Shown: positions 27,136 through 36,975, numbered from the stretch's first letter. The stretch is 64,000 nt of DNA from Leptospira ilyithenensis (GCF_004771005.1 NZ_RQHV01000007.1:1-64000), one strand, 5' to 3'. Made by a program: numbers and translations. Notes: a model not told the origin generated them from the letters alone.

Positions 27136-27930
27136 TTCTCTGATTCCCAAAAGAATGAAATAGAATGTCTCCCAAAATCTTTGGATTCGGTAAGGCCTTG
27201 TGATGATTCTCCAAAGCCACGCGAGTCCACGGGATTTGAAATACTCGGGCGATTTTTTATCTGCACCGGATAACATATCTAATGCGCCGCCGACTCCGAT
27301 CACAACCGCTTTTCCTAAAAAGCCGGTATTGTTTTCGATCCAGACTTCCTGTTCGGGAAAATCATTTGCTATGAATATGATATCTGGGCCGGTCTTTCGG
27401 ATCGCTTCTTTAACGCGCATCTCTCTCTGGCGATCCAGATGTCCTGCTTGTCTTCCTACGATTCTAACTTTCGGAAAATGTCTGGTAAGATTGAAAAATA
27501 CTCTTTCTACGTTTTCATCTTTGGAACCGAAAATGAAAATAGTAAATTCTTTCAGTTCTGCAAGGCGAATGAGGTCCATCATGATGGCAACCGGAGTGAC
27601 CCTTTCTTTCAGACGTCCCGAACTCATCCAACCTATACCTGCGCCTTCCACAAGAATGGTGCCTGCTTTTTCAGTAATTCGATGCAATGCCTTTTTAGGG
27701 CGCATCCTCATCAACTTGATGGGATCAAGAAAAAGTACATGATGCATCGCTTCTTTTTTTTCAAGAACTCTAAATAATTTTGCAACGGCTTCATCGGCCG
27801 TCACATTATCGATCGGTACTCCAAGGATTTTCAGAGTCTCCAATTTGGTTACATCGATATTTTGGTATTCAAGTAGGATGTCCCTTTCCTCTTTGGAAGA
27901 GTTGTGGACGATTTCATTCAATTGCTTCAT
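27115..27930 (-). CDS. WecG/TagA/CpsF family glycosyltransferase
   Basis: The 271-residue protein matches the GT26 family: KILGVPIDNVTADEAVAKLF near the start, TILVEGAGIGWMSS, FIFGSKDENVERVFFNL, VGRQAGHLDR, GPDIIFIANDFPEQEVWI and VIGVGGALDMLSGADKKSP. It ends with an amphipathic or hydrophobic tail rich in Arg and Trp (GLAWLWRIITRPYRIQRFW), the usual membrane-association segment. Family members add an N-acetylmannosaminyl or similar sugar to an undecaprenyl- or lipid-linked acceptor. The donor and product here are unknown. Confidence 0.88.
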   Translation of the reverse strand: MKQLNEIVHNSSKEERDILLEYQNIDVTKLETLKILGVPIDNVTADEAVAKLFRVLEKKEAMHHVLFLDPIKLMRMRPKKALHRITEKAGTILVEGAGIGWMSSGRLKERVTPVAIMMDLIRLAELKEFTIFIFGSKDENVERVFFNLTRHFPKVRIVGRQAGHLDRQREMRVKEAIRKTGPDIIFIANDFPEQEVWIENNTGFLGKAVVIGVGGALDMLSGADKKSPEYFKSRGLAWLWRIITRPYRIQRFWETFYFILLGIRERLRKKS

Positions 27931-28065
27931 GGATCCTGCTTATTTCCCCTAGAACCTTCTAAAAAAACATACCCCGAGCACGTCTGGTGTCGCCTCTAAA
28001 ATTTTCTGGCCATATCTTTTTTTCACTTGGATTTTTGATAGTGAGACGGAGATTCAGGGAGAGTT

Positions 28066-29082
28066 ATGAATCGTTTTTTTATTCAAGCCATAGTCTTTCT
28101 TTTATTATTACCAAGCATTAGTTATGCGGAAAAAGTCTCTATTTTCGGTTCTTTGAAGAATGGTACATTCGGGGGGCCGGGAAAAGCGGATTCGATCAAA
28201 CTACTTGCTTTGCAAAGTGCCATGTTGCCTTTGGCGGAAATAGGGCCACAGACGGGTTCGTTTCGCTTTCCGGCAGTGGAGGCTCCCGAGGGTTCGCCTC
28301 TTTTGGTGCAGGTGGTGTATAAGGGAGTGAATTATAATAAAATCATTCCTCCCGTTGCCAAATTTCGTAGTGCATCGCAAGAAGTGCAGGTTTTCGAAAT
28401 AGGGAACGATTGGAAAGACGTCAGCGTAAAGAGTTTAATGCAGGTTATGCGAGAAAAAACGGGAGTTCGCATTTTTAAATTGTTTCTTTTGGACAACGCG
28501 AGCAAACCTCCCCGATCTTTTCAAACCGATACCCGCCAGATCGAATATTTTGTTCCTAAAGAAGCAAAGGAAGTATTTGCACAAGTCCAACAACCCGGAA
28601 GTAAAATGGCGATTCCTCTCGGTCAACCGGAAGGGAAAAACGGAGGCAAAATTTTAGACAGAGCTTTGCTTCCCGGAGTATCCGAGCTTCAAATTTCCTA
28701 TCTGATCCCCAATGAAGTCGAAGTAATCACCGAACAATTATTACTTGAGGGAGAGTCGGGCAGTTATCCTATTTTTTTAAAACCGGAAGATATGAAACCA
28801 GAAATTGTTTCCGGCGGAACTTTGACAAGACTGGAAAAGGATATCCCTCCGGGACTCAGCGCTTATAGCCTGATTGCATTGGATTCTTCAAAAATCGTAA
28901 AACTTAAGTTTGTTGGTGGCAAGGCAGTTCCGACTATGACCAATTCCTCTCCTGAAATTGTTAATGGAACCATACTTACTTCTTGGGACAGTTCATTATT
29001 TGCCGTCATCGGTTTCGTTTCGTTATTATTTACCCTCTCTTTTGTTTTTGTTTATAGAAAATCTCTTAAAAAGGAAACCTAA
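28066..29082 (+). CDS. Exported protein with C-terminal membrane anchor, unknown function
   Basis: The product has 338 residues, with signal peptide FFIQAIVFLLLLPSISYA and one C-terminal helix (LFAVIGFVSLLFTLSFVFVYRK) followed by basic residues. This is a type I membrane protein with a large periplasmic part. The periplasmic part has beta-rich stretches (EKVSIFGSLKNGTFGGPGKA, SFRFPAVEAPEGSPLLVQVVY) like carboxypeptidase-regulatory or Ig-type folds and ISYLIPNEVEVITEQLLLEG. The MFS gene starts 2 bp after its stop, so they are cotranscribed. It is not assignable to a named family by eye. Confidence 0.65.
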   Translation: MNRFFIQAIVFLLLLPSISYAEKVSIFGSLKNGTFGGPGKADSIKLLALQSAMLPLAEIGPQTGSFRFPAVEAPEGSPLLVQVVYKGVNYNKIIPPVAKFRSASQEVQVFEIGNDWKDVSVKSLMQVMREKTGVRIFKLFLLDNASKPPRSFQTDTRQIEYFVPKEAKEVFAQVQQPGSKMAIPLGQPEGKNGGKILDRALLPGVSELQISYLIPNEVEVITEQLLLEGESGSYPIFLKPEDMKPEIVSGGTLTRLEKDIPPGLSAYSLIALDSSKIVKLKFVGGKAVPTMTNSSPEIVNGTILTSWDSSLFAVIGFVSLLFTLSFVFVYRKSLKKET

Positions 29083-29084
29083 TC

Positions 29085-30446
29085 ATGAACCCAAAAAGCC
29101 CGGAAAAATCTCTCTTACGTTTTGTAGGACTTGGTGAACTTGCTCCCCATGGAGGAAAAGGGATTTTGGCGTTTTGGATGATTTTGGGCCTCGCCTTTTT
29201 TCTGTTCGGTGATCAGAATCTGATCGCCCCCAATTTAAAGAACATCGGAGCTTCACTCGGGATTACCAATTCGGAGGATGTTGATTGGAAATTGGGGGGG
29301 ATCATACCGATTCTATTTTTTATTTTAGGCGGAACGGTTTCGCTTTCCATGGGATATCTATCCCAAAAGTTTTCCAGAAAGCGTTTGTTAGTTGCAACTG
29401 TTCTTTTGGGAGAAATTCCCTGTTTTCTGACTGCCTATGTCGAAACCTATGACCAGTTTCTCATTTTGCGAACGTTATGTGGTTTTGGGTTAGGGGGAAT
29501 TTTCCCTTTGTTATTCAGTTTGATCGGGGATTATTTTTCCACTCAATCCCGAGCGATAGCATCCGGTTACGTATCTCTTGCGATGGGACTTGGAATCGGA
29601 GTAGGTCAGCTTTTGGGAGGAATTTTAGGGGAAGCGGATCCGATTAACGGATGGAGGACATCTTTTATATACATGTCCGTGCCTTCTTTTCTGTTTGTGA
29701 TCATCTACATTCTGTTTTGTGAAGAACCTAAGAGAGGGGGAGCCGAGGAAGTAGGTCATGTGGATGAACTCTCACATAAGGTAACATTGGAAGATTTTAA
29801 ATTATTATTTTATAATAAAACCAATTTAGGTGCATTTCTGCAAGGAATTCCCGGTTGTATCCCATGGGGGGTGTTTTTCGTATTCTTGGTGGATTTTTAC
29901 GAAAATACATACGGCTTGGGGAAAGCACAAGCATCCGGTCTTGTTACATTTGCGGCAATCGGTGTATTCATAGGAACTTTTTTCGGCGGTTTTCTCGGCC
30001 AATGGCTTTACAATCGAAACAGAAAATGGCAGCCTATCCTCTGTATTGCGACAACAACGATAGGAATCGCCCCTGCAATCGGTTTGCTATATTCCCATGG
30101 ACTTTCTCAAAATACGTTAGTATTCACGATTTTTAATATATTAACGGGTATTGTTATTTCCATGACGGGACCGAACGTAAGAGCGGTCCTACTGAATGTC
30201 AATTCTCCAAAAACAAGAAGTTCCATCTTTTCCATTTACAACCTAACGGATGATTTGGGGAAAGGTCTGGGACCTGCATTGTCCGCTATTATCCTAGGTT
30301 TGACCACTGATCGTGCGCTGGCTCTTTCCATTTCCATTTTATTTTGGATTCCTTGTGCTCTTGCTTGGTTTTTGATTTATTTCAATTATGAAAAAGACCA
30401 AACCAATATGGAAAGGCAACTAAAGCTCGAGCTTGAACATAAGTAA
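29085..30446 (+). CDS. Major facilitator superfamily transporter (spinster-like)
   Basis: A polytopic protein of 453 residues with about 12 helices. MFS motifs are visible: between helices 2 and 3 GYLSQKFSRKRLLV (motif A-like), then LRTLCGFGLGGIFPLLFSLIGDYF, and GLGIGVGQLLGGILG. The second half has LVTFAAIGVFIGTFFGGFLGQWLYNRNRK. Similarity in outline is to the spinster/Spns branch. The substrate is unknown. It sits between the type I membrane protein and mtnC, 8 bp before the latter's TTG start. Confidence 0.85.
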   Translation: MNPKSPEKSLLRFVGLGELAPHGGKGILAFWMILGLAFFLFGDQNLIAPNLKNIGASLGITNSEDVDWKLGGIIPILFFILGGTVSLSMGYLSQKFSRKRLLVATVLLGEIPCFLTAYVETYDQFLILRTLCGFGLGGIFPLLFSLIGDYFSTQSRAIASGYVSLAMGLGIGVGQLLGGILGEADPINGWRTSFIYMSVPSFLFVIIYILFCEEPKRGGAEEVGHVDELSHKVTLEDFKLLFYNKTNLGAFLQGIPGCIPWGVFFVFLVDFYENTYGLGKAQASGLVTFAAIGVFIGTFFGGFLGQWLYNRNRKWQPILCIATTTIGIAPAIGLLYSHGLSQNTLVFTIFNILTGIVISMTGPNVRAVLLNVNSPKTRSSIFSIYNLTDDLGKGLGPALSAIILGLTTDRALALSISILFWIPCALAWFLIYFNYEKDQTNMERQLKLELEHK

Positions 30447-30454
30447 GGTAATCT

Positions 30455-31171
30455 TTGAAACATTTTCTACTGGATATTGAAGGTACGACGGCACCTATTT
30501 CTTTTGTACATGAAGTTTTGTTTCCTTTTGCGAAGGAAAAATTGGATGAATTCTTGACCGGTTTCGTTTGGAGCAGGGATCAGTTGGAACTGGTTCGCTC
30601 CGAATTTGAAAAAGACAAGTTGGCAAATGATCCGGATTTTGTTTCGCATTTGGGGAAGGGTGCTGTTTTTTCGGAAAAGATTATACCAACTTACTTTCGT
30701 TATTTGATTTTAAAGGATCGTAAATTCGGTCCTTTAAAGGAAATCCAAGGCAAAATCTGGAAGTCAGGTTATGAATCCGATGCTATTAAAAGTATAATTT
30801 TTCCTGATGTAGCGGATTTTCTAAAAAAAGCAAAAGAGAAAGGGATCGCCTGCCATGTATATTCTTCGGGAAGTGTTGAAGCTCAAATTCTGATCTATAA
30901 ATATTCCGATATCGGCGATTTGAGGGAATACTTTCAATCTTACTTTGATACTGCCATTGGCGGCAAAAGGGAGAGTAGCAGCTATCAGAACATAGCAGAA
31001 AAGTTAGGTGCCGATATCGGCGATATTGTTTTTTTTACCGATACAGTGGAAGAAGCAATCGCGGCAAAATCCGCTGGTATGAGCGTTTTTATTTTGAATC
31101 GTCCGGGAAATTTACCTCAGATTAAACATGAGTTTCCCGTATTGAAAGAATTGGGATTGTTCCAAGTATAA
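30455..31171 (+). CDS. mtnC: Acireductone synthase (enolase-phosphatase E1), methionine salvage
   Basis: The frame starts with TTG (30455) and gives 238 residues. The HAD nucleophile motif is FLLDIEGTTAPISFVHEVLFPFA, where the Asp is the nucleophile. Further motifs are HVYSSGSVEAQILIYKYS and GADIGDIVFFTDTVEEAIAAKSAGMSVFILNRPGN. The enzyme enolises and then dephosphorylates diketo-methylthiopentyl phosphate to acireductone, a step that recycles methylthioadenosine from AdoMet use. No other mtn gene lies beside it. Confidence 0.93.
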   Translation: MKHFLLDIEGTTAPISFVHEVLFPFAKEKLDEFLTGFVWSRDQLELVRSEFEKDKLANDPDFVSHLGKGAVFSEKIIPTYFRYLILKDRKFGPLKEIQGKIWKSGYESDAIKSIIFPDVADFLKKAKEKGIACHVYSSGSVEAQILIYKYSDIGDLREYFQSYFDTAIGGKRESSSYQNIAEKLGADIGDIVFFTDTVEEAIAAKSAGMSVFILNRPGNLPQIKHEFPVLKELGLFQV

Positions 31172-31215
31172 CATGAACAATCTGTTTTATTCGCCTAAAT
31201 CCCGTTAAACAAAAT

Positions 31216-32778
31216 ATGTTTGTAAACAATAGAAAAACGATTTGGAAATTGGTAATAATTGTATTTTCACTTTATTTTTTTGATTTAAAGTCGGATTATC
31301 TTTCATTTCCCAATGATGTACGTTTGTACGATGAATCCAATAATCTGGAAAGAGGATTGAATCTTTCCTTTGGCGAAAAACTGCATGATGGTTATTTTTA
31401 TTTCGTATTCTATAAGTTTTTAAGTCTTTTTGAAAAGAGCAATATAGATCTGTATTTTTTGATGTACTACTGCCTTTTTTCCGGCTTGATCGTTAGTATA
31501 GTTTTCGGCATTAAAATCGCACATAACAAATTTGCACCGATTGCCATCTATTTACTTTACTTTGTTTTTTTTCTGATGAGTCCGAATATCATTCAGATGT
31601 GGCCTTTTATTACCATTTTTTCCAGTTTACTCCTATCGATTCTTCTTTTGATCTCTAATAATAAAAATGCCTATAGTCTTTTGCCATTATTAACATTCGT
31701 TTTGGTTTTTACGAGACCTGAATTCATTTTAAGTTTTTATATAATTTTAATATTTGCATTATTTTATATTTGGAAACACCGTAATCAAATTTCCAGAAAA
31801 GTTTATTTGTATTTTATACCGCTCATTGTTTTACTTCTTACGCTTGTAGTTTTATACGATCCTACCAAAGGATCGCGTTCTATTGTAGCTTTTGGTCAGC
31901 ATTACTCATTGAGGCTGGCTTTGAATGGAACGATTGTGATAGACCCTTGGACGAATTGGGAAAACATTTTGCTGGATCATTTTCAAGAAAAAGACAGCTT
32001 GATTAAGATAGTCACCAATCATCCGCAGAAATTTTTCCAGCATATGAGGGACAATTTTGAAGATTTTCTTACTGAAGTTTCCAATATTCTCCATCTTGGT
32101 ATTTTTCCTTCATTCGTATTACTTTTGTTTGTTTATTCTTTTTCTTTTTGTCTCGGGTTGTACCGATTGGTATTTTCCCGGGAAACGAAATATTTGGCAG
32201 TTGTAGCTTGGATCTTATCATTGCCATCGCTTGTCGGCGTTTTGCTGATTTATCCCAGAACCCATTATATCTTGCAGTTATCCATTCCGTTTTTGTATAT
32301 GATCTATGATACGTTTGAATTTTTATTTTCTAAAGTAAGACTAAAGAAAATTCATCATGTTCTTATTTTGTCGCTTTTAGTTTGGCTATCATTGGATAAA
32401 CTTTATTTTAAGGCGAAAGGAAAAGAGGATGATACGAGCAATCCTTGTTCTAATATTTCTCTTGCCTCAACTTTGAATAACAGTCGGTTGGGCAAAATTA
32501 AGTTCTTAACGACACGCGGTCCGATTTGTATGTACTACAAGGGATTTTGCGAAGACATAAGGGAGTATAATAAAAGTTCACCATTCGGGGCTTTCATTAA
32601 AAAACACGATATCAATCTTGTTCTTATTGATGCTGCATTGATTCAGGACACTCGGTTTGTGAATGATTTGGAGTTTAGAGATTTTTTAAAAAACAATTAT
32701 CAGATTCACCAATATGATTTCAAACCTATGAAAGCTTGGAATTGTTCCGATCAGATTTTACTCAGAAGGAGTGATTGA
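31216..32778 (+). CDS. Polytopic membrane protein, possibly GT-C type glycosyltransferase
   Basis: A 520-residue, AT-rich gene product with about ten hydrophobic helices and a C-terminal soluble segment. An early luminal loop has SFPNDVRLYDESNNLERG, including Asp and Glu residues near the end of the first loop, as in GT-C glycosyltransferases. Later segments include TRPEFILSFYIILIF and YPRTHYILQLSIPFLYMIYD. The soluble tail has ICMYYKGFCEDIREY and repeated aromatic residues. The assignment is by topology only. Its lower GC than its neighbours is compatible with lateral transfer. It lies 44 bp after mtnC. Confidence 0.5.
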   Translation: MFVNNRKTIWKLVIIVFSLYFFDLKSDYLSFPNDVRLYDESNNLERGLNLSFGEKLHDGYFYFVFYKFLSLFEKSNIDLYFLMYYCLFSGLIVSIVFGIKIAHNKFAPIAIYLLYFVFFLMSPNIIQMWPFITIFSSLLLSILLLISNNKNAYSLLPLLTFVLVFTRPEFILSFYIILIFALFYIWKHRNQISRKVYLYFIPLIVLLLTLVVLYDPTKGSRSIVAFGQHYSLRLALNGTIVIDPWTNWENILLDHFQEKDSLIKIVTNHPQKFFQHMRDNFEDFLTEVSNILHLGIFPSFVLLLFVYSFSFCLGLYRLVFSRETKYLAVVAWILSLPSLVGVLLIYPRTHYILQLSIPFLYMIYDTFEFLFSKVRLKKIHHVLILSLLVWLSLDKLYFKAKGKEDDTSNPCSNISLASTLNNSRLGKIKFLTTRGPICMYYKGFCEDIREYNKSSPFGAFIKKHDINLVLIDAALIQDTRFVNDLEFRDFLKNNYQIHQYDFKPMKAWNCSDQILLRRSD

Positions 32779-32791
32779 AGAGACATAATGT

Positions 32792-33003
32792 AACGCGGGA
32801 ATCTTTAAAACCCCCGCCGTGAAGATCGGCTTCGCCGATGATTCTTCGAATACTTCTTCGCTTCTATTGGCACAGGAGAAGGGGTTGGGGGGTGAGGCTC
32901 GTGGGGAACACTCTTCAAACAACCACCTAACACAAATCGTCGATTCCCGCTACTTCCTTCTTATTATCCCAAAAAAAAATTAAAATAAGTTCGCCTTTTT
33001 ACC
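32792..33003 (+). repeat. Dispersed intergenic repeat, copy 2, with insertion
   Basis: The plus strand has GCGGGAATCTTTAAAACCCC, GGTTGGGGGGTGAGGCTCG, CAAACAACCACCTAACACAA, CGATTCCCGC, TATCCCA and AAGTTCGCCTTTTTA. The order matches the minus strand of 22297-22442. About 60 bp not present in copy 1 lie near 32819-32880 and contain the hairpin ATCGGC-ttc-GCCGAT. The copy fills the space between two converging genes. Confidence 0.75.
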
Positions 33004-33022
33004 CGGAACCTTGATTAGGAAG

Positions 33023-35023
33023 TTATTTTCTCTTTTTCTTTAAGTCCGGTAGTTTGATTTCGATTTCTTTTAATCGATTCCAGATTTTTTTCAAAGTAAC
33101 CTTCCAGTCTTCTTTGACAGTCGGAACCCTGACCGAAGAAGGGGGTATGCCCGGTTGTTTGACAGGCATTTGTGACTGATTGGGAGCAGTTGCCCTGAGT
33201 CCGAGATCGATCTTTAAGTATTTACGTTTGATGATTTTAAAGTCCATTTTTGCACCCAATAAACGTGCAATCTCCCGAATGATTGCCCACTTTACCTTAT
33301 TAGGCGACAGAGTTTCATAACTTTCTATCAGTTCGTTGAAAAGTCTTGTTGTGACTTTCGGATTTGAGTGGAAAAGTAAAAATCGAAAATGCACATTTCC
33401 TTTTAAGTCTTGAGTGATGATTAAATCGTTATGGGAAAATTCTTTGAAAGGAGGAAAGTCCACCAAACGAACTACAATCGAATTTACCAAATCCAAACTA
33501 TTATAAATTTCCGTGTCAGGGTGCACCTTGATGGAATATGTGATTTCGTCATCGGGGATTACATCTTTGATAAAACTGACAAAGTTGATTTGATCGCGGA
33601 ACGGAACTTCCTTCATTACTTCCAAACGGGAAAGCTCGATGATATCATCCATTACCGAATCGATGGAAGATTGAATTCCCATCACTTCTTTCAGGATGGT
33701 TTTTTCTTTTGTCTTTTCCACACCTTCCCGAAAAATCTTTAACTTTTCTTTCATATTGAGCAGCGGTTTGGTGATCATTGCGTCCATATAGAAAAAAATC
33801 TTTTCCCGCATGGAATCCGCTTCTTTCAAACGGTCAAAACGATTTTGCAGTTTCCTCTTCATAAGTAAAAACTGAAAACGAAGTGCAAGCGTCATAAGAA
33901 GCAGATAAACCAAAAAAGAAGTCTCTAACGAAGAAGCAGCTCCCAAGTAACCCCTTTCAATCAGAACCTCTTTCAGGATGGCATATAACAAATAACAGAG
34001 AGCGATGATATGAATCCAGGCACCTCTCATATTGTCTTTCAATTTCTGGATTGTCAGATAAACCGCATATCCGATCACAAACAATAAATGAATGTCCCAG
34101 TATCCGATAAAATTATACCAAAAGACCGGTTTGGGGATGATCAGAAATACCAATAAAAATACAAATTGAAAGACAAGATAAACCAATTGATATTTGAACC
34201 GCTTCAGTTCAAAAAAATCCTGAATGAATTTGAGAAATGCATAAGGTAGGATAAGTAAAAATCCGTACTCAATAAACTTATAGCCCGCGAAGCTGTCCCA
34301 GAGGAAAAAGCGACTTTCGTTACGAGCCAATTCAAAGGCTGAGAAGATCAATGCGAGAATACTGAAACTCAAGTATTCTTTCTTGTCTCTCATTTTGAAA
34401 TAATTGATAAAGAAGAATAGCGCAATAAAAAGATAAAACCCGACAAATATAAGTTCTACGAGAGAATCATATAGATTTTTTTCTATCGCTTCTTCATAAG
34501 TCAAAATCCGAATCGGACCTGTTATGATTCCGGCAGAGGTGCTTAAGTCCGAATCAATTTTGATAACGATATTGTTTTCACCTTCCAGTATCAAATTATG
34601 AGGAATAGGATAAATGCGTGGCCTGCCGAAGGAATATAGATCCGGATTTTCGCCAAAAGGAGAATTGTTTTTACCGATTAACACTCCATTGATGAAAACT
34701 TCATCGGATTGATAGATTCTTCCCAGTTGGAGTGCAAGAGACTGATCATGTTGGTCTTTTGTAATTTCAAAGGATTTGCGAATCCAAATCGGGCCCCTAT
34801 AGGAGTGGTTAATATTTCTGAAATTTCCCGGAACCATGGTAAGTTCCAAAGAGCTAATGTTAAAATCAGGATTTAAAATTTCAGTAGAGGGATCAAATTG
34901 AATCCCCCAATCTTCTCCTTGCAAAGAAACAGCGATCGAGCCTTCATTCCCTGTCCGGTTGCAATTCAGAAATAAAACAAAAATAGTTGTTAGTGATAAG
35001 ATACTTAAATGGCGTATCTTCAT
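33023..35023 (-). CDS. 7TM-DISM sensor protein with severely degenerate histidine-kinase region
   Basis: The 666-residue protein has a lipobox-like signal (TTIFVLFLNC), a beta-sandwich sensor (RGPIWIRKSFEI, LALQLGRIYQSDEVFINGVLIG) and seven membrane helices. The cytoplasmic part corresponds to a kinase dimerisation helix (MREKIFFYMDAMITKPLLNM) without a phospho-acceptor His. The remainder has the length and outline of a HATPase but lacks the N, G1 and G2 boxes (for example VHFRFLLFHSNPKVTTRLF). It ends with a basic Pro-rich tail. It cannot be a conventional kinase. Its ATG overlaps the stop of the upstream paralogue (35020-35023), implying coupled translation and probably a complex with it. 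Confidence 0.8.
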   Translation of the reverse strand: MKIRHLSILSLTTIFVLFLNCNRTGNEGSIAVSLQGEDWGIQFDPSTEILNPDFNISSLELTMVPGNFRNINHSYRGPIWIRKSFEITKDQHDQSLALQLGRIYQSDEVFINGVLIGKNNSPFGENPDLYSFGRPRIYPIPHNLILEGENNIVIKIDSDLSTSAGIITGPIRILTYEEAIEKNLYDSLVELIFVGFYLFIALFFFINYFKMRDKKEYLSFSILALIFSAFELARNESRFFLWDSFAGYKFIEYGFLLILPYAFLKFIQDFFELKRFKYQLVYLVFQFVFLLVFLIIPKPVFWYNFIGYWDIHLLFVIGYAVYLTIQKLKDNMRGAWIHIIALCYLLYAILKEVLIERGYLGAASSLETSFLVYLLLMTLALRFQFLLMKRKLQNRFDRLKEADSMREKIFFYMDAMITKPLLNMKEKLKIFREGVEKTKEKTILKEVMGIQSSIDSVMDDIIELSRLEVMKEVPFRDQINFVSFIKDVIPDDEITYSIKVHPDTEIYNSLDLVNSIVVRLVDFPPFKEFSHNDLIITQDLKGNVHFRFLLFHSNPKVTTRLFNELIESYETLSPNKVKWAIIREIARLLGAKMDFKIIKRKYLKIDLGLRATAPNQSQMPVKQPGIPPSSVRVPTVKEDWKVTLKKIWNRLKEIEIKLPDLKKKRK

Positions 35024-36975
35024 ATTTTTTTACCTTTCTCAGGTATTTTTACGGTAAATTTCGCACCCATACCTTCGGCGGACTTTAAGGTAACGTATCC
35101 ACCTAAAAAGTTTGCCGTCGCTTGTACGAGTGTTAGACCTATTCCCGCACCCGGTATTTCGTTTTTGCTTTCTTTATAACCGCGTACAAATTTCTGAAAT
35201 ATGGTTTCCATTTCGATTTGACTCATTCCCAAACCTTCATCGGTGACCACAAGATAGTGAAATCCGTCTCTATTATAAAATTCAATACTTACTTCCGTCT
35301 TTATGTCCGTATAAATATACGCGTTTTCGACTAAGTTCCGTAACATGGCGAAAATCAATTCGGGAGCTTGGAGTATTTCAAGATTGTCGGGTTTTACTTC
35401 AATACTTGTATTTTTTCTTCTTTGGCCCAAATGATTTTCAATGGAGGACACGCAGGAATGAATTAATTCTTTGATACGGAAACTTTCCCATTTCGGTTGG
35501 TATGTTTTTTCTTCCAGTTGTTTTAAAAGCAGAGCTTCCTCTACCATATAACTCATGTAAGATATATGATCTTCCGCTTGTTTGATTATATCTGCAGTAG
35601 GGGTAACGACAACCTTTGCGGATTTTGTTTTGGCCTTGGTTTTCGGTTTTGGAGCCGGTCTTGAAATTTTATCCAAAGCGAGATAGATTTTTTCCATTCC
35701 CGATTTGAATTCACTGGATAAGTTCAGCAAAAAGCCTGTTTTTACTCTTTCCATTTGGATCAATTCTTTTTCCTGACCCATAAAATTACGAAGTCCGAGA
35801 ACCATATCGTTGGAAAGCTGAATTGAGATCATAACAAGGAAAACCAAAAACCCGAGAAAGAGTGTGCCTGGAAAATTGATGATCTCCAAAGCGGATAGAC
35901 TATCGATTAAAATCGTGGGAAGTAAAGATATAAGTCCTATGATGATATAACGAAGTTTTGCGATGTTTTCTTTTCCGTGTTTTATAAATAAATAAGCACC
36001 GAGTCCCAACGCCACCGGCAATCCGTAATTGAAGAGTGCAATTACCAAAATCCAAGACTTGGGTGTGCGAAAGAATAGAGTGACGACAAATAGAATGCTA
36101 AGATAAACTTCGTATCCTAACAATACTATGTTTCTTTTTATCTTCAGATATTGGTGAAGAAAGTTGATAAAGAAAACAGGAAGACATATGAGTATCAAAA
36201 GCTCGGCTACATAAGACCAGGTGAAATTTTCAAATAGAATATTTCTGTGTTGTGTGCGAAGTAATACATACGTTCCGATAAAAATGGAGAAAAGCGCAAA
36301 GAAAAAGTTTTCACCCGTGCGTCCCCTTACTATGGAACCTACAAGGAAATAGATCCCCATAAAGATAAACACATAGCCGCAAATCATCGGAAATACTTCA
36401 CTGATAAAGATAGACTCGCGTAATGTGCGTTCTTTGCTGATGATTGGCGCGACTTTCAACCCGTTTAAATTGGTCGCGGCATAGATTCTGATTGCGATTG
36501 TATTATTGCCTGCTTTTAAAAGATGAGTCGGCAGAGAATAAATTCTAACTTTTTGAAAATCAACGTCCAGTTTGGGAAGGACCGATCCGGTTTTTCCCAC
36601 CAGAGTTCCGTTCAAATACAATTCATCGATGTCTCTGATTCTTCCCAACTGGATTGCAATAGGTTCTGTGGGCGTTGTGAAATTTTCAGGAAGTACGAAA
36701 TTACAACGATACCAATGATATCCTGTTAGGTTTTCCGTTTTTGAAATTCCGTAGTCAGGAACGGATCTTCTTACCCAAAAACTTTCTTCTACAACTTCAT
36801 CTCTCCAATCCAGGTTGTCGCCTTTTCGAAACTGCCAACTATCTACCAGCTTGATAGGTTGGTCCCAGGAAGAGATGAAAGCCCCGCAAGACTCTGCCTT
36901 AAGTTCAGAAGATAGAAATACTGCGAGGAGGGTGGCACCTAACCCCAGTTTTGATAAAAAAGACAAACGCATCAT
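35020..36975 (-). CDS. 7TM-DISM sensor with histidine-kinase ATPase domain but no phospho-acceptor His
   Basis: A 651-residue protein: signal peptide, beta-sandwich sensor (FWVRRSVPDYG, IAIQLGRIRDIDELYLNGTLVG), seven membrane helices, dimerisation segment and HATPase. In the H-box the usual SHELR reads SSEFK, so the His is Ser421. In contrast the ATPase keeps an N-box (LRNLVENAYIYT), G1 VTDEGLGM and G2 GAGIGLTLVQATANFLGG. It may bind ATP without autophosphorylation, or trans-phosphorylate another protein. It starts as ATGA overlapping the fliH stop, and its own stop overlaps the next DISM gene, so this operon ties it to flagellar genes. Confidence 0.85.
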   Translation of the reverse strand: MMRLSFLSKLGLGATLLAVFLSSELKAESCGAFISSWDQPIKLVDSWQFRKGDNLDWRDEVVEESFWVRRSVPDYGISKTENLTGYHWYRCNFVLPENFTTPTEPIAIQLGRIRDIDELYLNGTLVGKTGSVLPKLDVDFQKVRIYSLPTHLLKAGNNTIAIRIYAATNLNGLKVAPIISKERTLRESIFISEVFPMICGYVFIFMGIYFLVGSIVRGRTGENFFFALFSIFIGTYVLLRTQHRNILFENFTWSYVAELLILICLPVFFINFLHQYLKIKRNIVLLGYEVYLSILFVVTLFFRTPKSWILVIALFNYGLPVALGLGAYLFIKHGKENIAKLRYIIIGLISLLPTILIDSLSALEIINFPGTLFLGFLVFLVMISIQLSNDMVLGLRNFMGQEKELIQMERVKTGFLLNLSSEFKSGMEKIYLALDKISRPAPKPKTKAKTKSAKVVVTPTADIIKQAEDHISYMSYMVEEALLLKQLEEKTYQPKWESFRIKELIHSCVSSIENHLGQRRKNTSIEVKPDNLEILQAPELIFAMLRNLVENAYIYTDIKTEVSIEFYNRDGFHYLVVTDEGLGMSQIEMETIFQKFVRGYKESKNEIPGAGIGLTLVQATANFLGGYVTLKSAEGMGAKFTVKIPEKGKKI

